Positions 9,201-16,116 of a DNA stretch of 44,551 nucleotides are shown in pieces (within the stretch, counting starts at the first letter, position 1; each line of letters starts with the position of its first letter). Origin of the DNA: an uncultured Verrucomicrobiota bacterium (lineage in GTDB: Bacteria; Verrucomicrobiota; Verrucomicrobiia; Opitutales; Seribacteraceae); the NCBI GenBank assembly GCA_902618175.1, contig CACMZN010000015.1, forward strand, positions 1 to 44,551, read 5' to 3'. Both the position numbers and the translations under genes were made by a program. Below the pieces are notes generated by a model. The model saw only the letters and a list, made by a program, of their open reading frames with translations. It did no database searches and was not told the origin of the DNA.

Positions 9201-9858
9201 CACGATAGGATACCGCTTTGCCTCGGTCCTGTAGTTCAAACCTGCGTACTTGTATATTTACCTCGTTGATCTGAGCAAGGATACGATTTGCATCATCAAT
9301 CGACCTTCGAACGGTTTCGGTCAAGTCTGCATCAATTTCGTCGAAACTTGAACCCGCTTCGTTGAACCTCTGGGTTAAAGTCTGAACAGCATAAAAAAGG
9401 CTCTGTTTGATCGTAGGATCATCCGGGGATGCCGATAACTCCTGAAATTTATTGAAAAATTCATTTAGGGCATGTGAAAGACTACCTGGGGCTAGATCCG
9501 AATTGTAAGAATCATTAAGTCCGGCATTGATCCCTTCACGAGTGATCTTCTCACCCAATGCACCTTGCAGCAGATCCACAATCTCCTTTCTGGCCGTTAG
9601 GGAAGCTGTTTCTCCAAGTTCACGTACAACCCGCTTATCCAGCATTACGCTTCTTGCATGATCCAATCCGGAGGACTCAAGACCTGAAGTCTGAAGACCG
9701 CCAAAATTACCATGCATTACACCTTCTCGAGTGAGAACTCTTTGTCTGGCGTAAGACTCGTCATCCACATGAGCTAGGTTTTGACCTGCAATCTCCGCAG
9801 CCTTTGCATGATAGCGCAAAGCCTCACTGTTTTTACTGATTTCTCCTAAAAGTGACAT
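6292..9858 (-). CDS. flgK: FlgK, giant modular hook-filament junction protein (HAP1)
   Basis: FlgK is the first junction protein above the hook. The N-terminus (MSLLGEISKNSEALRYHAKA, then AGQNLAHVDDESYARQRV) and the C-terminal helix (EEVADLMQFQRSFQASSRVL, residues 1153-1172) are canonical. Family members are usually 450-650 residues; this one has 1188. The centre (about 240-1050) carries repeated beta units with the pattern G-D/E-x-V...YY-x-A at about 414, 469, 510, 585 and a weaker copy at 708, plus two NG-type repeats at 294-333 and 804-840. The same unit types occur in FlgL, so the two proteins share an insertion vocabulary. It is downstream of its likely chaperone gene flgN, with a 19-base gap. 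Confidence 0.94.
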   Translation of the reverse strand: MSLLGEISKNSEALRYHAKAAEIAGQNLAHVDDESYARQRVLTREGVMHGNFGGLQTSGLESSGLDHARSVMLDKRVVRELGETASLTARKEIVDLLQGALGEKITREGINAGLNDSYNSDLAPGSLSHALNEFFNKFQELSASPDDPTIKQSLFYAVQTLTQRFNEAGSSFDEIDADLTETVRRSIDDANRILAQINEVNIQVRRFELQDRGKAVSYRDRRQALLEELAQIIDFEVEEETLGGKPTGFINLFASGTNGENVVLLDSTGERFLQNQWGQEFNVALPEDPTGQPARVTAKIDAEGKLGRLEVLNGGSKYDDSENPLIVTLFPPKSNESVDILESTDSDVAPTQIIGDQVTFPDIENGIAVTADNEAATLNAPANGMATDRGVALSSTQAEALNHSSSNSFIARKEGEVFYQGGSYYQALSDTQKDDALSDEKKFMQISSAPNGFVEETKLKYSHLDSFLVGEQILYEDQLYQARTEVAPVLLEPGTPSEDIRTVTGESYDNGDVMFFEGNYYLVTAADGLPSGSDISTLPSDLENEFNGLQNLGPQITIGNFANVKQEIGVASGTATTVTVRSYQAGEVFRYPQESGDFQYYQAIRNIAAGADLSVDDPDLSLDFYNLGNALPKFSNLTEEPDENGYYVKNGIVRKDVDGNTEYDVLVGSLNDTTDDIQVNAFIEEAIDLQVQLSQDDQPIEYYSFDQTGKVYAYESDENPEEKTFFLVHSNPGTIPAISSDQLILWNQQDFDSFNPNDEKWSNYFHVFDPQQIDPSGDSNEFLRKSAPIGYNLENGTLQKLNLGVAEATVKNGEITGFNILNEGISFPSSDGVFVDGIELKLESGSISGYQEVRFGEMDTFRQSLNSLVSDFVLATNEIYNPNDEPGAYLFGFDANLTRATQDMNPIWAEDYLNYGLTSPIYGAEGNGEMKVYRDEVDMTLPYAESDTFRVVNSTLVFPNEYKEHLLNEQELTGIDPDSYPLQENYDLFYDITDFSLYGEGRRMKFVTTELDSEFPGDDRVLGNEDDGRSLLLAYETIPFKVTPGTKMFALGDSFSFDAVLNNSWNLASSLRMDDDLTPKSIIATFDFAEGANDVALAIAEMSNGKFSQAISDMNTAIGNSAADLNDNIAHQNSVESLLLDQRRAVSAVSIDEEVADLMQFQRSFQASSRVLNTLDKMLELVVMSLIR

Positions 9859-9877
9859 AACCCAGAATTCTTCCGAT

Positions 9878-10405
9878 TTATGCAGACTCGTTCAGACTTG
9901 AACGATCGCTGGAAAGACGATTGAGGTTTCCGCTCCTTGTGTAGGTTTTAGAATGAGAACTCGGTGAGGCAATGCTGAGAATCTTGTCGGTAACCTCCGT
10001 CAATCGGTTGAGCAAACGTTGATTTTGCTCGATTTTTCGACGAACTTGTGAAATCAGTTTGTTAATTTCCTCTATCAAACTCTCAAACATAGGTTTAGTA
10101 ACTTCCGGGAAATGGGGTAACAATTCACTTAAAGTGGAAGAAGATGACTCCCCATAGCACTGAGCCAGAGAGGAAACAAAACTTTCTCTACGCTTCAACA
10201 AAATCTGACTCGCTTCCATTTGATTTTGCACTGATTGATTGATTTCCAGAATTCCATCAGGGCGACGATTGAGAATGTTTTGTTGCTGAGCATCAAGCAG
10301 ACCCAAAAGACCACCGTATTCCTGTAATTCGTCTCGAAGCAACCCCAGTAAATCCTCCCAGCTAAAAGCAAGATTCCGACTTGGTTTTTGAGCCAATTGC
10401 ATCAT
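9878..10405 (-). CDS. flgN: FlgN-like export chaperone
   Basis: The product is a 175-residue, mostly helical protein matching the FlgN family by its layout: LLGLLRDELQEYGGLLGLLD near the N-terminus, then a helix with QNQMEASQILLKRRE, and later helices ending in a Ser/Arg-rich tail. FlgN binds the C-terminal helices of FlgK and FlgL in the cytosol and delivers them to the export gate. Here the clients would be unusually large proteins encoded immediately downstream. The start is at an ATGATG overlapping the TGA stop of flgJ, which implies translational coupling. The family call rests on helical pattern and position more than on invariant residues. Confidence 0.8.
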   Translation of the reverse strand: MMQLAQKPSRNLAFSWEDLLGLLRDELQEYGGLLGLLDAQQQNILNRRPDGILEINQSVQNQMEASQILLKRRESFVSSLAQCYGESSSSTLSELLPHFPEVTKPMFESLIEEINKLISQVRRKIEQNQRLLNRLTEVTDKILSIASPSSHSKTYTRSGNLNRLSSDRSSLNESA

Positions 10406-10746
10406 TTACTTTTATCTGAAGGGATTTTTGGGGTGGACAATGTTTGATTCAATTGCTGCTGAAGAATTGAAGACACCCCGAAGCCTCCCCCACTGGCAAT
10501 GCTCTCAGATATTGCATCGGTGAAGAAATGACGATACAGGCGATGAGCACTACCGTCTTCGTCAAATACTCCTTTGAACATGGGCTTCAAGGCTTCTTTC
10601 AAAAATTGTTTAACCAAAACTGATTCGAATTGCTGACTGACCGCTGCATTTTTTTGTTGTTCAGTTGCATGCTTTGAATGTGCCATGTCCAAAAGCATGG
10701 ACGAATCCATTCCAACGTATTTGTTTCCTATTCCATTGGTTTCCAT
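10402..10746 (-). CDS. flgJ: FlgJ-type rod-binding protein, no muramidase domain
   Basis: The product has 114 residues and corresponds to the N-terminal rod-binding domain of FlgJ. The signature is the stretch QFESVLVKQFLKEALKPMFK followed by Y-R-H-F-F-T-D-A-I-S and a C-terminal Gly-rich SGGGFGVSSIL. Gammaproteobacterial FlgJ (about 310 residues) carries an extra peptidoglycan hydrolase domain that is absent here; single-domain forms are common elsewhere. It acts as scaffold or cap for rod assembly. The gene lies 7 bases after flgI and overlaps flgN. A separate lytic enzyme would be needed for the rod to pass the peptidoglycan, and none is visible in this window. Confidence 0.88.
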   Translation of the reverse strand: METNGIGNKYVGMDSSMLLDMAHSKHATEQQKNAAVSQQFESVLVKQFLKEALKPMFKGVFDEDGSAHRLYRHFFTDAISESIASGGGFGVSSILQQQLNQTLSTPKIPSDKSK

Positions 10747-10753
10747 AACAAGA

Positions 10754-11869
10754 TCAATTTATTATTAATTCAGCCTGCAGGGCACCTGCGTTCTTTATGG
10801 ACTGAAGTATTGAAGTCATTTCCCTTGTGGTAAGACCCAGTTTATTCAACGCAGAAGCAAGTTCATTGACGGTGGAGGCACCAGGAGGATCCAGTTCATC
10901 CAAAGTTTCAAATCTACCAACTTCTTCGATAAGCTCAGCATTTTCGCCAGGTAAGATTGTAGTGGCACCTTGTGAGAAAGGTAGAGGTTGACTCACGCCT
11001 GTCGTCGGATTCAGAAAAATCGTGATATTGCTGCTGCTGACGGCTACAGGAGAAATGCGTACACTCTGCGTGGCAACTATAGTTCCAGTTCTTTCGTTGA
11101 TGATTACCCTCGCTGGTACATCGGGCTTAACTTCAATCGATCCAACGGCAGCAAGGAAGTTTGTGGTTTGACCTCTAAAATCCAGGGGAAGTTTAATGTT
11201 TACGACCCCCGCGTCAGTTGCAATGGAAGTACCAGGATAATATGTGTTTATGGCATCCGCCATCTTCACGGCGGTGGCGGAATCAGGTGAACGCAGTATC
11301 AAATCAATCGAATCACCGCTCAGTATTCTACTTTCGATCTCTCTCTCCACTAAAGCTCCGTTACTTACGATTCCCACTGTGGGATGATTGACTTGGACAT
11401 TGGCTCCTCCTGCATTTCCAGCAGATAAGCCACCAATCGAAACAGGACCTTGCGCCACTGAGTAGACTTTTCCATCAGCGCCGTAAAGGGGAGTTTGCAG
11501 GAGGATTCCTCCTTGCAGGGCATCTGCATTACCAATCGAGGATACGGTTACATCCATCCTCGATCCTTCTTTGGCAAAAGGTCCAATGTCGGCTGTAACC
11601 ATAACGGCTGCTATGTTCCTTGACTTATCTGCCTTGTCAGCACGAATCCCCAAAGATTCCAGTGCGTTCAAAATTCCCAATTCAGTGTATTCGATTCTCG
11701 AATCACCCTGACCATCCAAACCCGTTACAATACCGTAACCGTAAAGTTGATTACTTCGACTACCTCTGACATCCGTCAAGTCTTTTATCCGAGCAGAATA
11801 AACGGAAGAACTCCAAAGCAGGACACTTAGGAGAACAAGGGCGGAAAAGAGATTTTTTTTCAATCTCAT
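10754..11869 (-). CDS. flgI: FlgI flagellar P-ring protein
   Basis: The 371-residue product is of normal family length. It has a Sec signal peptide (basic MRLKK, a hydrophobic core, then a cleavage-like VYSA near residue 26). The mature start is canonical: ARIKDLTDVRGSRSNQLYGY followed by GIVTGLDGQGDS. Further landmarks are VMVTADIGPF and, near the C-terminus, LNKLGLTTREMTSILQSIK. FlgI is secreted to the periplasm and polymerises around the rod as the P-ring bushing, helped by FlgA. The gene order flgA-flgH-flgI with gaps of 2-4 bases indicates tight co-translation. Its presence argues for a diderm envelope with peptidoglycan. Confidence 0.97.
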   Translation of the reverse strand: MRLKKNLFSALVLLSVLLWSSSVYSARIKDLTDVRGSRSNQLYGYGIVTGLDGQGDSRIEYTELGILNALESLGIRADKADKSRNIAAVMVTADIGPFAKEGSRMDVTVSSIGNADALQGGILLQTPLYGADGKVYSVAQGPVSIGGLSAGNAGGANVQVNHPTVGIVSNGALVEREIESRILSGDSIDLILRSPDSATAVKMADAINTYYPGTSIATDAGVVNIKLPLDFRGQTTNFLAAVGSIEVKPDVPARVIINERTGTIVATQSVRISPVAVSSSNITIFLNPTTGVSQPLPFSQGATTILPGENAELIEEVGRFETLDELDPPGASTVNELASALNKLGLTTREMTSILQSIKNAGALQAELIIN

Positions 11870-11871
11870 AG

Positions 11872-12513
11872 TTAGAACGGATTAAGGATGGCAGCCAATC
11901 TCTGATACCAACTCTCCTTTTGCGCGTCGTTAAGGCTTCCTTTTGAAACAAACTCAATCTGTGCATCAGCTATGAACTGGGAAGATACGATGTTTCTGTA
12001 TCTCAGACCATCCTTGAAACCAAAACCTATGTCTTCCTGACGGACCATTCCTTTGAGCACGGCATAATAACTTTCACCAGAGAAAGTAACCATCCTCGCT
12101 CCTTCCAATACCAGCACTCCGTTCGGTAAGACATCGATGATCACAACACTGACGCGCCCTTTCAAATCTTGTGTATTTGCAATCGAACCACCACCTTGGT
12201 TGGAACTGGTCGATTCGATTTCGGTTCCTGGCAATCCACCGTTGTGTTTTCCCATTCCACTATTTGCGAAAAGAAACTGTTGAACGGCGTTTTCGATTTG
12301 AGACTGACGATTTCGGACAGAGTTTTGAGATGCGGTTAAAGAAGAACTCTCTGCAACGTCAATGGTAATCAGATCACCGACGGCGTAAGCTCTTTTTCCG
12401 CCAAACAACCCTCTTTGAGTATTCGTACTTTTATTCCAAAGCGATGTGGCGAAGACTGAAACTGAAGCAGCTTGAAAGATTAAAAAAATTCCCAACAAAT
12501 ATATACTTCTCAT
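11872..12513 (-). CDS. flgH: FlgH flagellar L-ring protein, non-lipoprotein form
   Basis: The product has 213 residues. FlgH forms the outer-membrane L-ring. Recognisable segments are SLWN near the mature start, AYAVGDLITIDVAESSSLTA near residues 42-61, then DLKGRVSVVIIDVLPNGVLV and the C-terminal YQRLAAILNPF. The N-terminus is a signal peptide, but unlike enterobacterial FlgH it has no lipobox cysteine; indeed the whole protein has no cysteine. The predicted cleavage is near VFATS, by a standard signal peptidase. The mature protein would therefore not be lipid-anchored. It lies 3 bases after flgA and 2 bases before flgI. Confidence 0.94.
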   Translation of the reverse strand: MRSIYLLGIFLIFQAASVSVFATSLWNKSTNTQRGLFGGKRAYAVGDLITIDVAESSSLTASQNSVRNRQSQIENAVQQFLFANSGMGKHNGGLPGTEIESTSSNQGGGSIANTQDLKGRVSVVIIDVLPNGVLVLEGARMVTFSGESYYAVLKGMVRQEDIGFGFKDGLRYRNIVSSQFIADAQIEFVSKGSLNDAQKESWYQRLAAILNPF

Positions 12514-12516
12514 AGT

Positions 12517-13347
12517 TTACAAATGAACTTTAACACTGTTTTCATTTAATACTTTAGCCTGAAACTCCTTCTCGGAAGACAGATTTCTGATTTTGACCAT
12601 TCCACCCTCAACTCCATCTTCAAGAGCCATGCCTTTCATTGTCACATATATTCCATTTCCGGAAGCAAAAACGTCAACGATCTTGCCTTTTTGAACCAAA
12701 GTAATTTTCGAGAGGTTATTCCACTTGAGAACGGTTCCTGGTCTAAGATTGGAATTTAATTGATAAGACGAGAGCTTGGATTTCACTGGAACCGCGCCGG
12801 CGAACTGTCTCAAAACGTCAACTGAACGAATTTTGAGCCCACTCGCAGAAAGTCGGTTTCCTCGAACAAGGGGCGAGTTCGAAACGAAGACTTCAACCAT
12901 ATGAGCAATACGAAGAGGTTCGGAAAAACGTCCGATTAAGTCACCATTGTCCCAAATGTCAAAACGCACGAAAGTGCTTGATACCAACTCATCGGGAGAA
13001 CAATCGAGAATCTTAACAATGAAATTTGAACTGACTTCCTCAGGAATCCATTTTCTGGTTAGGAAAGCAACCACCTCCCCACTCGCTTGATAACGATAAG
13101 CCAAGGCTTCACCAAGCCGGTCTTCAATCAGTGCCTGATCCAGTTCAAAACGCTGGGACATGTTAGCTGAATTTATTCCAGCATTATTCGGAACCATTGA
13201 AGACTCAAAGGCTGAAGCCTTGTATTTGTCTTTGGAGAAATTGTTACTTACTTCAAAATCCAAGGGATCAAGAAAGCGGGCCATGTCACCTAACAGGCAG
13301 TTTCCGGAAAGAAGAAGTAAAATGATATAAGTTAAGTTCAGTCGCAC
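12517..13347 (-). CDS. flgA: FlgA P-ring assembly chaperone
   Basis: The product has 276 residues and matches FlgA, the periplasmic chaperone for P-ring polymerisation. The C-terminal SAF-like domain is clear: VPVKSKLSSYQLNSNLRPG, then VLKWNNLSKITLVQKGKIVD and VYVTMKG-type strands ending MVKIRNLSSEKEFQAKVL. A signal peptide covers about the first 20 residues. The start codon is GTG at 13347, four bases after the flgG stop; no ATG is better placed. The N-terminal half contains the pattern of unconserved beta strands usual for the family. It sits immediately upstream of flgH and flgI, matching the order in many diderms. Confidence 0.88.
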   Translation of the reverse strand: MRLNLTYIILLLLSGNCLLGDMARFLDPLDFEVSNNFSKDKYKASAFESSMVPNNAGINSANMSQRFELDQALIEDRLGEALAYRYQASGEVVAFLTRKWIPEEVSSNFIVKILDCSPDELVSSTFVRFDIWDNGDLIGRFSEPLRIAHMVEVFVSNSPLVRGNRLSASGLKIRSVDVLRQFAGAVPVKSKLSSYQLNSNLRPGTVLKWNNLSKITLVQKGKIVDVFASGNGIYVTMKGMALEDGVEGGMVKIRNLSSEKEFQAKVLNENSVKVHL

Positions 13348-13351
13348 AGCA

Positions 13352-14134
13352 TTATCTCTTGAGTTGATTGACTCGAGCCAGCATATCGTCGGAAGTCTGG
13401 ATGGACTTGGAATTGATTTCGTATGCCCTCTGGGCTATGATCATATTGACCATTTCCTCAACGACGTTTACATTAGACATTTCAAGGTATCCCTGTTGAA
13501 GAACACCAAAACCATTTTCACCCGGCGCCCCTATTTCCGGAGGACCACTTGCTTCAGTTTCAATGTAAAGATTCCCACCTAGAGACTTAAGACCAGCCGG
13601 GTTTGGAAACCGAACCAATTCGAGCTGTCCTATGAGTTGAGTACCATCTGCAGTCTCAATATTGACCTCACCAGTGGGGGTTACGAATACATTGGTGACT
13701 TCAGGATCAATCTGCAAACCTGCAGCCAAAGGTAGGGCATCAGCAGTAGTGATTTGTCCATCGGGACCAACTTTGAAAGCACCATCTCTAGTGTATGCCT
13801 CAGTACCATCCGCACGCTCGACTTGGAAAAAACCGGTTCCATCGATTGCAATATCCAGTTTCTCACTGGTTTGGGTCAGTTGTCCCTGAGTGAAAATTTT
13901 TGCGGTCGAAACCACCTTTGTGCCATTACCCATCTCAACTCCAGTTGGTACGACGTTTCCAGCACCTGTTTGTCCACCGGCTTGTCTGGGATTTTGGTAA
14001 AGAAGATCTTGGAATTCGATCTTGTTTTTCTTGTAGCCAGTGGTATTGACATTAGCAATGTTATTGGAAATGACATTTAAATTAAGTTGTTGAGCCTGCA
14101 TCCCAGTGGCTCCTGAATAGAGAGATAAGTTCAT
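13352..14134 (-). CDS. flgG: FlgG distal rod protein
   Basis: With the start at ATG 14134 the product is 260 residues, the usual FlgG size, beginning MNLSLYSGATGMQAQQLNLN and followed by VISNNIANVNTTGYKK. An upstream in-frame ATG at 14197 would add 21 unconserved residues and overlap flgF, so I rejected it. Further landmarks are FQDLLYQNPRQAGG, the IDGTGFFQV loop, AYTRDGAFKVGPDG, and the C-terminal EMSNVNVVEEMVNMIIAQRA followed by YEINSKSIQTSDDML. It forms the distal rod, the drive shaft inside the P and L rings. It is 13 bases after flgF. Confidence 0.96.
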   Translation of the reverse strand: MNLSLYSGATGMQAQQLNLNVISNNIANVNTTGYKKNKIEFQDLLYQNPRQAGGQTGAGNVVPTGVEMGNGTKVVSTAKIFTQGQLTQTSEKLDIAIDGTGFFQVERADGTEAYTRDGAFKVGPDGQITTADALPLAAGLQIDPEVTNVFVTPTGEVNIETADGTQLIGQLELVRFPNPAGLKSLGGNLYIETEASGPPEIGAPGENGFGVLQQGYLEMSNVNVVEEMVNMIIAQRAYEINSKSIQTSDDMLARVNQLKR

Positions 14135-14147
14135 GAGAGAATTGTTT

Positions 14148-14933
14148 TTATTGTGTTTGTCCCAAGGTTCCAATGGCCTTTCCAATGTTTTGATCAAAGG
14201 CTTGAATCATTTTCTGATTAGCCTCGTGAGCACGCGAGACTTCAATGAGCCCAATCATTTCCTGTATTGCAGAAACATTGCTGCTCTCCAAATATCCCTG
14301 CATTAGAGTGAATTGATCAACTTCGGCGAGTTCAGGCTCAACCCCGTCTTCTTTGGCAATGAAACCACCACCCACTTTTTGAAGATTCATGAGAGGATCC
14401 TGAAAGACGAAAACACCCACCTGTGCTATGTTTTGACCGTCTTGGAAAATCAATCCTTCCTTGTCTATCGTAAGATCACCACCCCCAGGCAAAGTCTGTA
14501 TGACATTGCCACCCGCGTCAGCAAATTGATGACCCATGCTGTTCACCATAACTCCATCCGCGTCAATGTAGAATTGACCATCTCGAGTGTAAACCGCGTC
14601 ACCATTGTTATTCATCAAGGAAAAGAAGCCATCACCGCGCAAAGCCATATCCATAGGATTGTTTGTCTCTTTCATTTCTCCTTCATGGTAATCAACCTGG
14701 TTCTTCATTACCGGGAAGGAACCAGGCATTTCGTTTCTCAGGCGGTCATGCGTACTTCGGGCAATTTCACCACCTTCCACTGCTTCGAAACTAACAGCAA
14801 CCTTCTTAAAACCAGCTACGTGACTGGCGGCAATGTTGTTGGCAATGATATTTTGATATTGTTCAAGTCCTCTGAGGGCGGATGCATTTTCAAATAGAGA
14901 TAGATTCACTCGTGAATTCCGAGCATTTCCCAT
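14148..14933 (-). CDS. flgF: FlgF proximal rod protein
   Basis: The 261-residue product is a flagellar basal-body rod protein. N-terminal helix: LEQYQNIIANNIAASHVAGF. Middle: MDMALRGDGFFSL, YTRDGQFYIDADGVMV. C-terminal helix: QGYLESSNVSAIQEMIGLIE then VSRAHEANQKMIQAFDQNIG. It precedes flgG as in most operons, which separates it from the FlgG and FlgE paralogues. The first eight or so residues (MGNARNSR) are not conserved, so the true start could be slightly downstream. It is part of the axial rod exported by the flagellar type III system. Confidence 0.93.
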   Translation of the reverse strand: MGNARNSRVNLSLFENASALRGLEQYQNIIANNIAASHVAGFKKVAVSFEAVEGGEIARSTHDRLRNEMPGSFPVMKNQVDYHEGEMKETNNPMDMALRGDGFFSLMNNNGDAVYTRDGQFYIDADGVMVNSMGHQFADAGGNVIQTLPGGGDLTIDKEGLIFQDGQNIAQVGVFVFQDPLMNLQKVGGGFIAKEDGVEPELAEVDQFTLMQGYLESSNVSAIQEMIGLIEVSRAHEANQKMIQAFDQNIGKAIGTLGQTQ

Positions 14934-14968
14934 GCCACTAACGAAATATCAGGTGCCTAAATATGGCT

Positions 14969-15241
14969 TCAGTATTTGCAATCCAACTTGAGTAGGCGGC
15001 CGTCGGGTAAATGAATAATGATTTGTGATGGATTTCCGTCCACAGAGACCACTTCTACTTTTGGACATTCACCCTCACTTATTACTTCTGAAGTAGTGTC
15101 AGGATTAGAAACAGGATTGGCTTCGGGATGAGACTCGGGATCAATAGCTTGCTGAGGGTGTTCAAGGTAGGAGCGAAACTCTTCTTTTTTGCTAGACTCC
15201 GATTCAGGATTCACACCTCTTCCCTTTAGATAACTTTGCAT
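14969..15241 (-). CDS. Unknown 90-residue protein between motB and flgF
   Basis: I do not recognise this gene. The first 60 residues are polar and low in complexity, with many Ser, Pro, Glu and Asn residues, and look disordered. The last 30 residues form a compact beta-like segment, VEVVSVDGNPSQIIIHLPDG followed by RLLKLDCKY, with two cysteines in the protein (one at C59). It has no signal peptide or membrane helix. It lies 33 bases downstream of motB and 35 upstream of flgF, on the same strand. It does not resemble FlgM, which would have C-terminal amphipathic sigma-binding helices. A lineage-specific flagellar accessory role is possible but unsupported. Confidence 0.65.
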   Translation of the reverse strand: MQSYLKGRGVNPESESSKKEEFRSYLEHPQQAIDPESHPEANPVSNPDTTSEVISEGECPKVEVVSVDGNPSQIIIHLPDGRLLKLDCKY

Positions 15242-15274
15242 AAGATTATCAGAGCAAATTACATACCCAAAAAT

Positions 15275-16063
15275 TTATTTGTATTGAGCAAGGTCCTCTT
15301 GGCTCATGTCTAGAACCAAACTTAGTTCAACGCGACGATTTTTGTCGGCTTGGTTCGGAAACCTGGAAGAGTTGGGTTTGGTCGCTCCATGGCCAGTGAT
15401 TCGTTCCAACTTACTATCCAAGTCGGAGGCAGAATAGTGAGAAAGAGCATCCACAACTTCAGCACCCTGCAATAGAGACATTTCCCATAAGTCAGTTTCG
15501 TCTTCATTTACACCTCGACCGTCTTCCAAGAAATTGGTGTGTGAATCAACACGATAAACCAAAACATGTTGAGAGAGCATCCATGCCATACGCTGCATCA
15601 CTTTCCTTCCATGAAAAGTTAAAGTGGGGGATGAAGGTTCAAACAAAGGCTTGTCGTCACCATGAAAAAGAACAACCTTCAGGCCTTCCGAAGTAGCTTC
15701 AATTTGGATGATGGAATCATCAATTTCATGTAATCGTAGACGCGTATACCAGTCTTGCGCGATTCGATGAAGGACATCTATATCAATTGAGGTGGTGTCA
15801 TCGGTATTGCGCATTGTCGTATCAGATCTTCCGACGATCTGATCGACCATACTTCCGGGTCTTGCATCTTTCTGCTCAACTGGGGTTGATTTGGGAACAC
15901 CTGCCATGTAAGGATCTCTGAAGAATCGCGTAGTTGCGATAATGACCTCTTCGTCTTGGGATAAAATCCACAATACTAGAAAAAGAGACATCATACCGGT
16001 GACAAAGTCAGCATACGCAACTTTCCAAGCACCCCCGTGAAAAGACTTCTTAAAAAAATGCAT
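15275..16063 (-). CDS. motB: MotB flagellar stator subunit
   Basis: The product has 262 residues. The N-terminus contains the single stator membrane helix with the essential proton-carrying aspartate: GGAWKVAYADFVTGMMSLFL, with D19. An OmpA-like peptidoglycan-binding domain follows: a diverged HTN motif (VDSHTNFLEDGRG), W-E-M-S in place of W-x-L-S, then ITGHGATKP and the terminal NRRVELSL. The linker after the helix (about residues 35-75) would hold the plug. MotB couples ion flow to torque with MotA and anchors the stator to the wall. It follows motA by 52 bases; that gap contains a short palindrome listed separately. Confidence 0.95.
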   Translation of the reverse strand: MHFFKKSFHGGAWKVAYADFVTGMMSLFLVLWILSQDEEVIIATTRFFRDPYMAGVPKSTPVEQKDARPGSMVDQIVGRSDTTMRNTDDTTSIDIDVLHRIAQDWYTRLRLHEIDDSIIQIEATSEGLKVVLFHGDDKPLFEPSSPTLTFHGRKVMQRMAWMLSQHVLVYRVDSHTNFLEDGRGVNEDETDLWEMSLLQGAEVVDALSHYSASDLDSKLERITGHGATKPNSSRFPNQADKNRRVELSLVLDMSQEDLAQYK

Positions 16064-16100
16064 AAAATGAAAAAAAAGAATATTTCAACTAAGCGGGAAT

Positions 16101-16116
16101 ATCACAACATTGTGAT
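16101..16116. repeat. Palindrome in the motA-motB gap
   Basis: ATCACAA-CA-TTGTGAT is a perfect 7-base inverted repeat with a two-base centre. It ends at the first base of the motA stop codon (16116). As RNA it could form a 6-base stem with a 4-base loop. It has no run of T after it on the minus strand that would suggest a terminator. It may be an mRNA processing or stability element within the operon, or chance. Confidence 0.4.

Noticed and set aside
14134-14197. Longer FlgG start overlapping flgF
   Set aside because: The extra 21 residues are unconserved, while the ATG at 14134 begins the canonical FlgG sequence.
14313-14897. A 194-codon open frame on the plus strand opposite flgF
   Set aside because: It lies wholly antisense to a clear FlgF gene, has no domain I recognise and reflects codon bias of the real gene.
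16101-16116. CRP/FNR-like operator
   Set aside because: The half-sites are in the reverse order to the TGTGA-N6-TCACA pattern, with a two-base centre, and the site is inside an operon.
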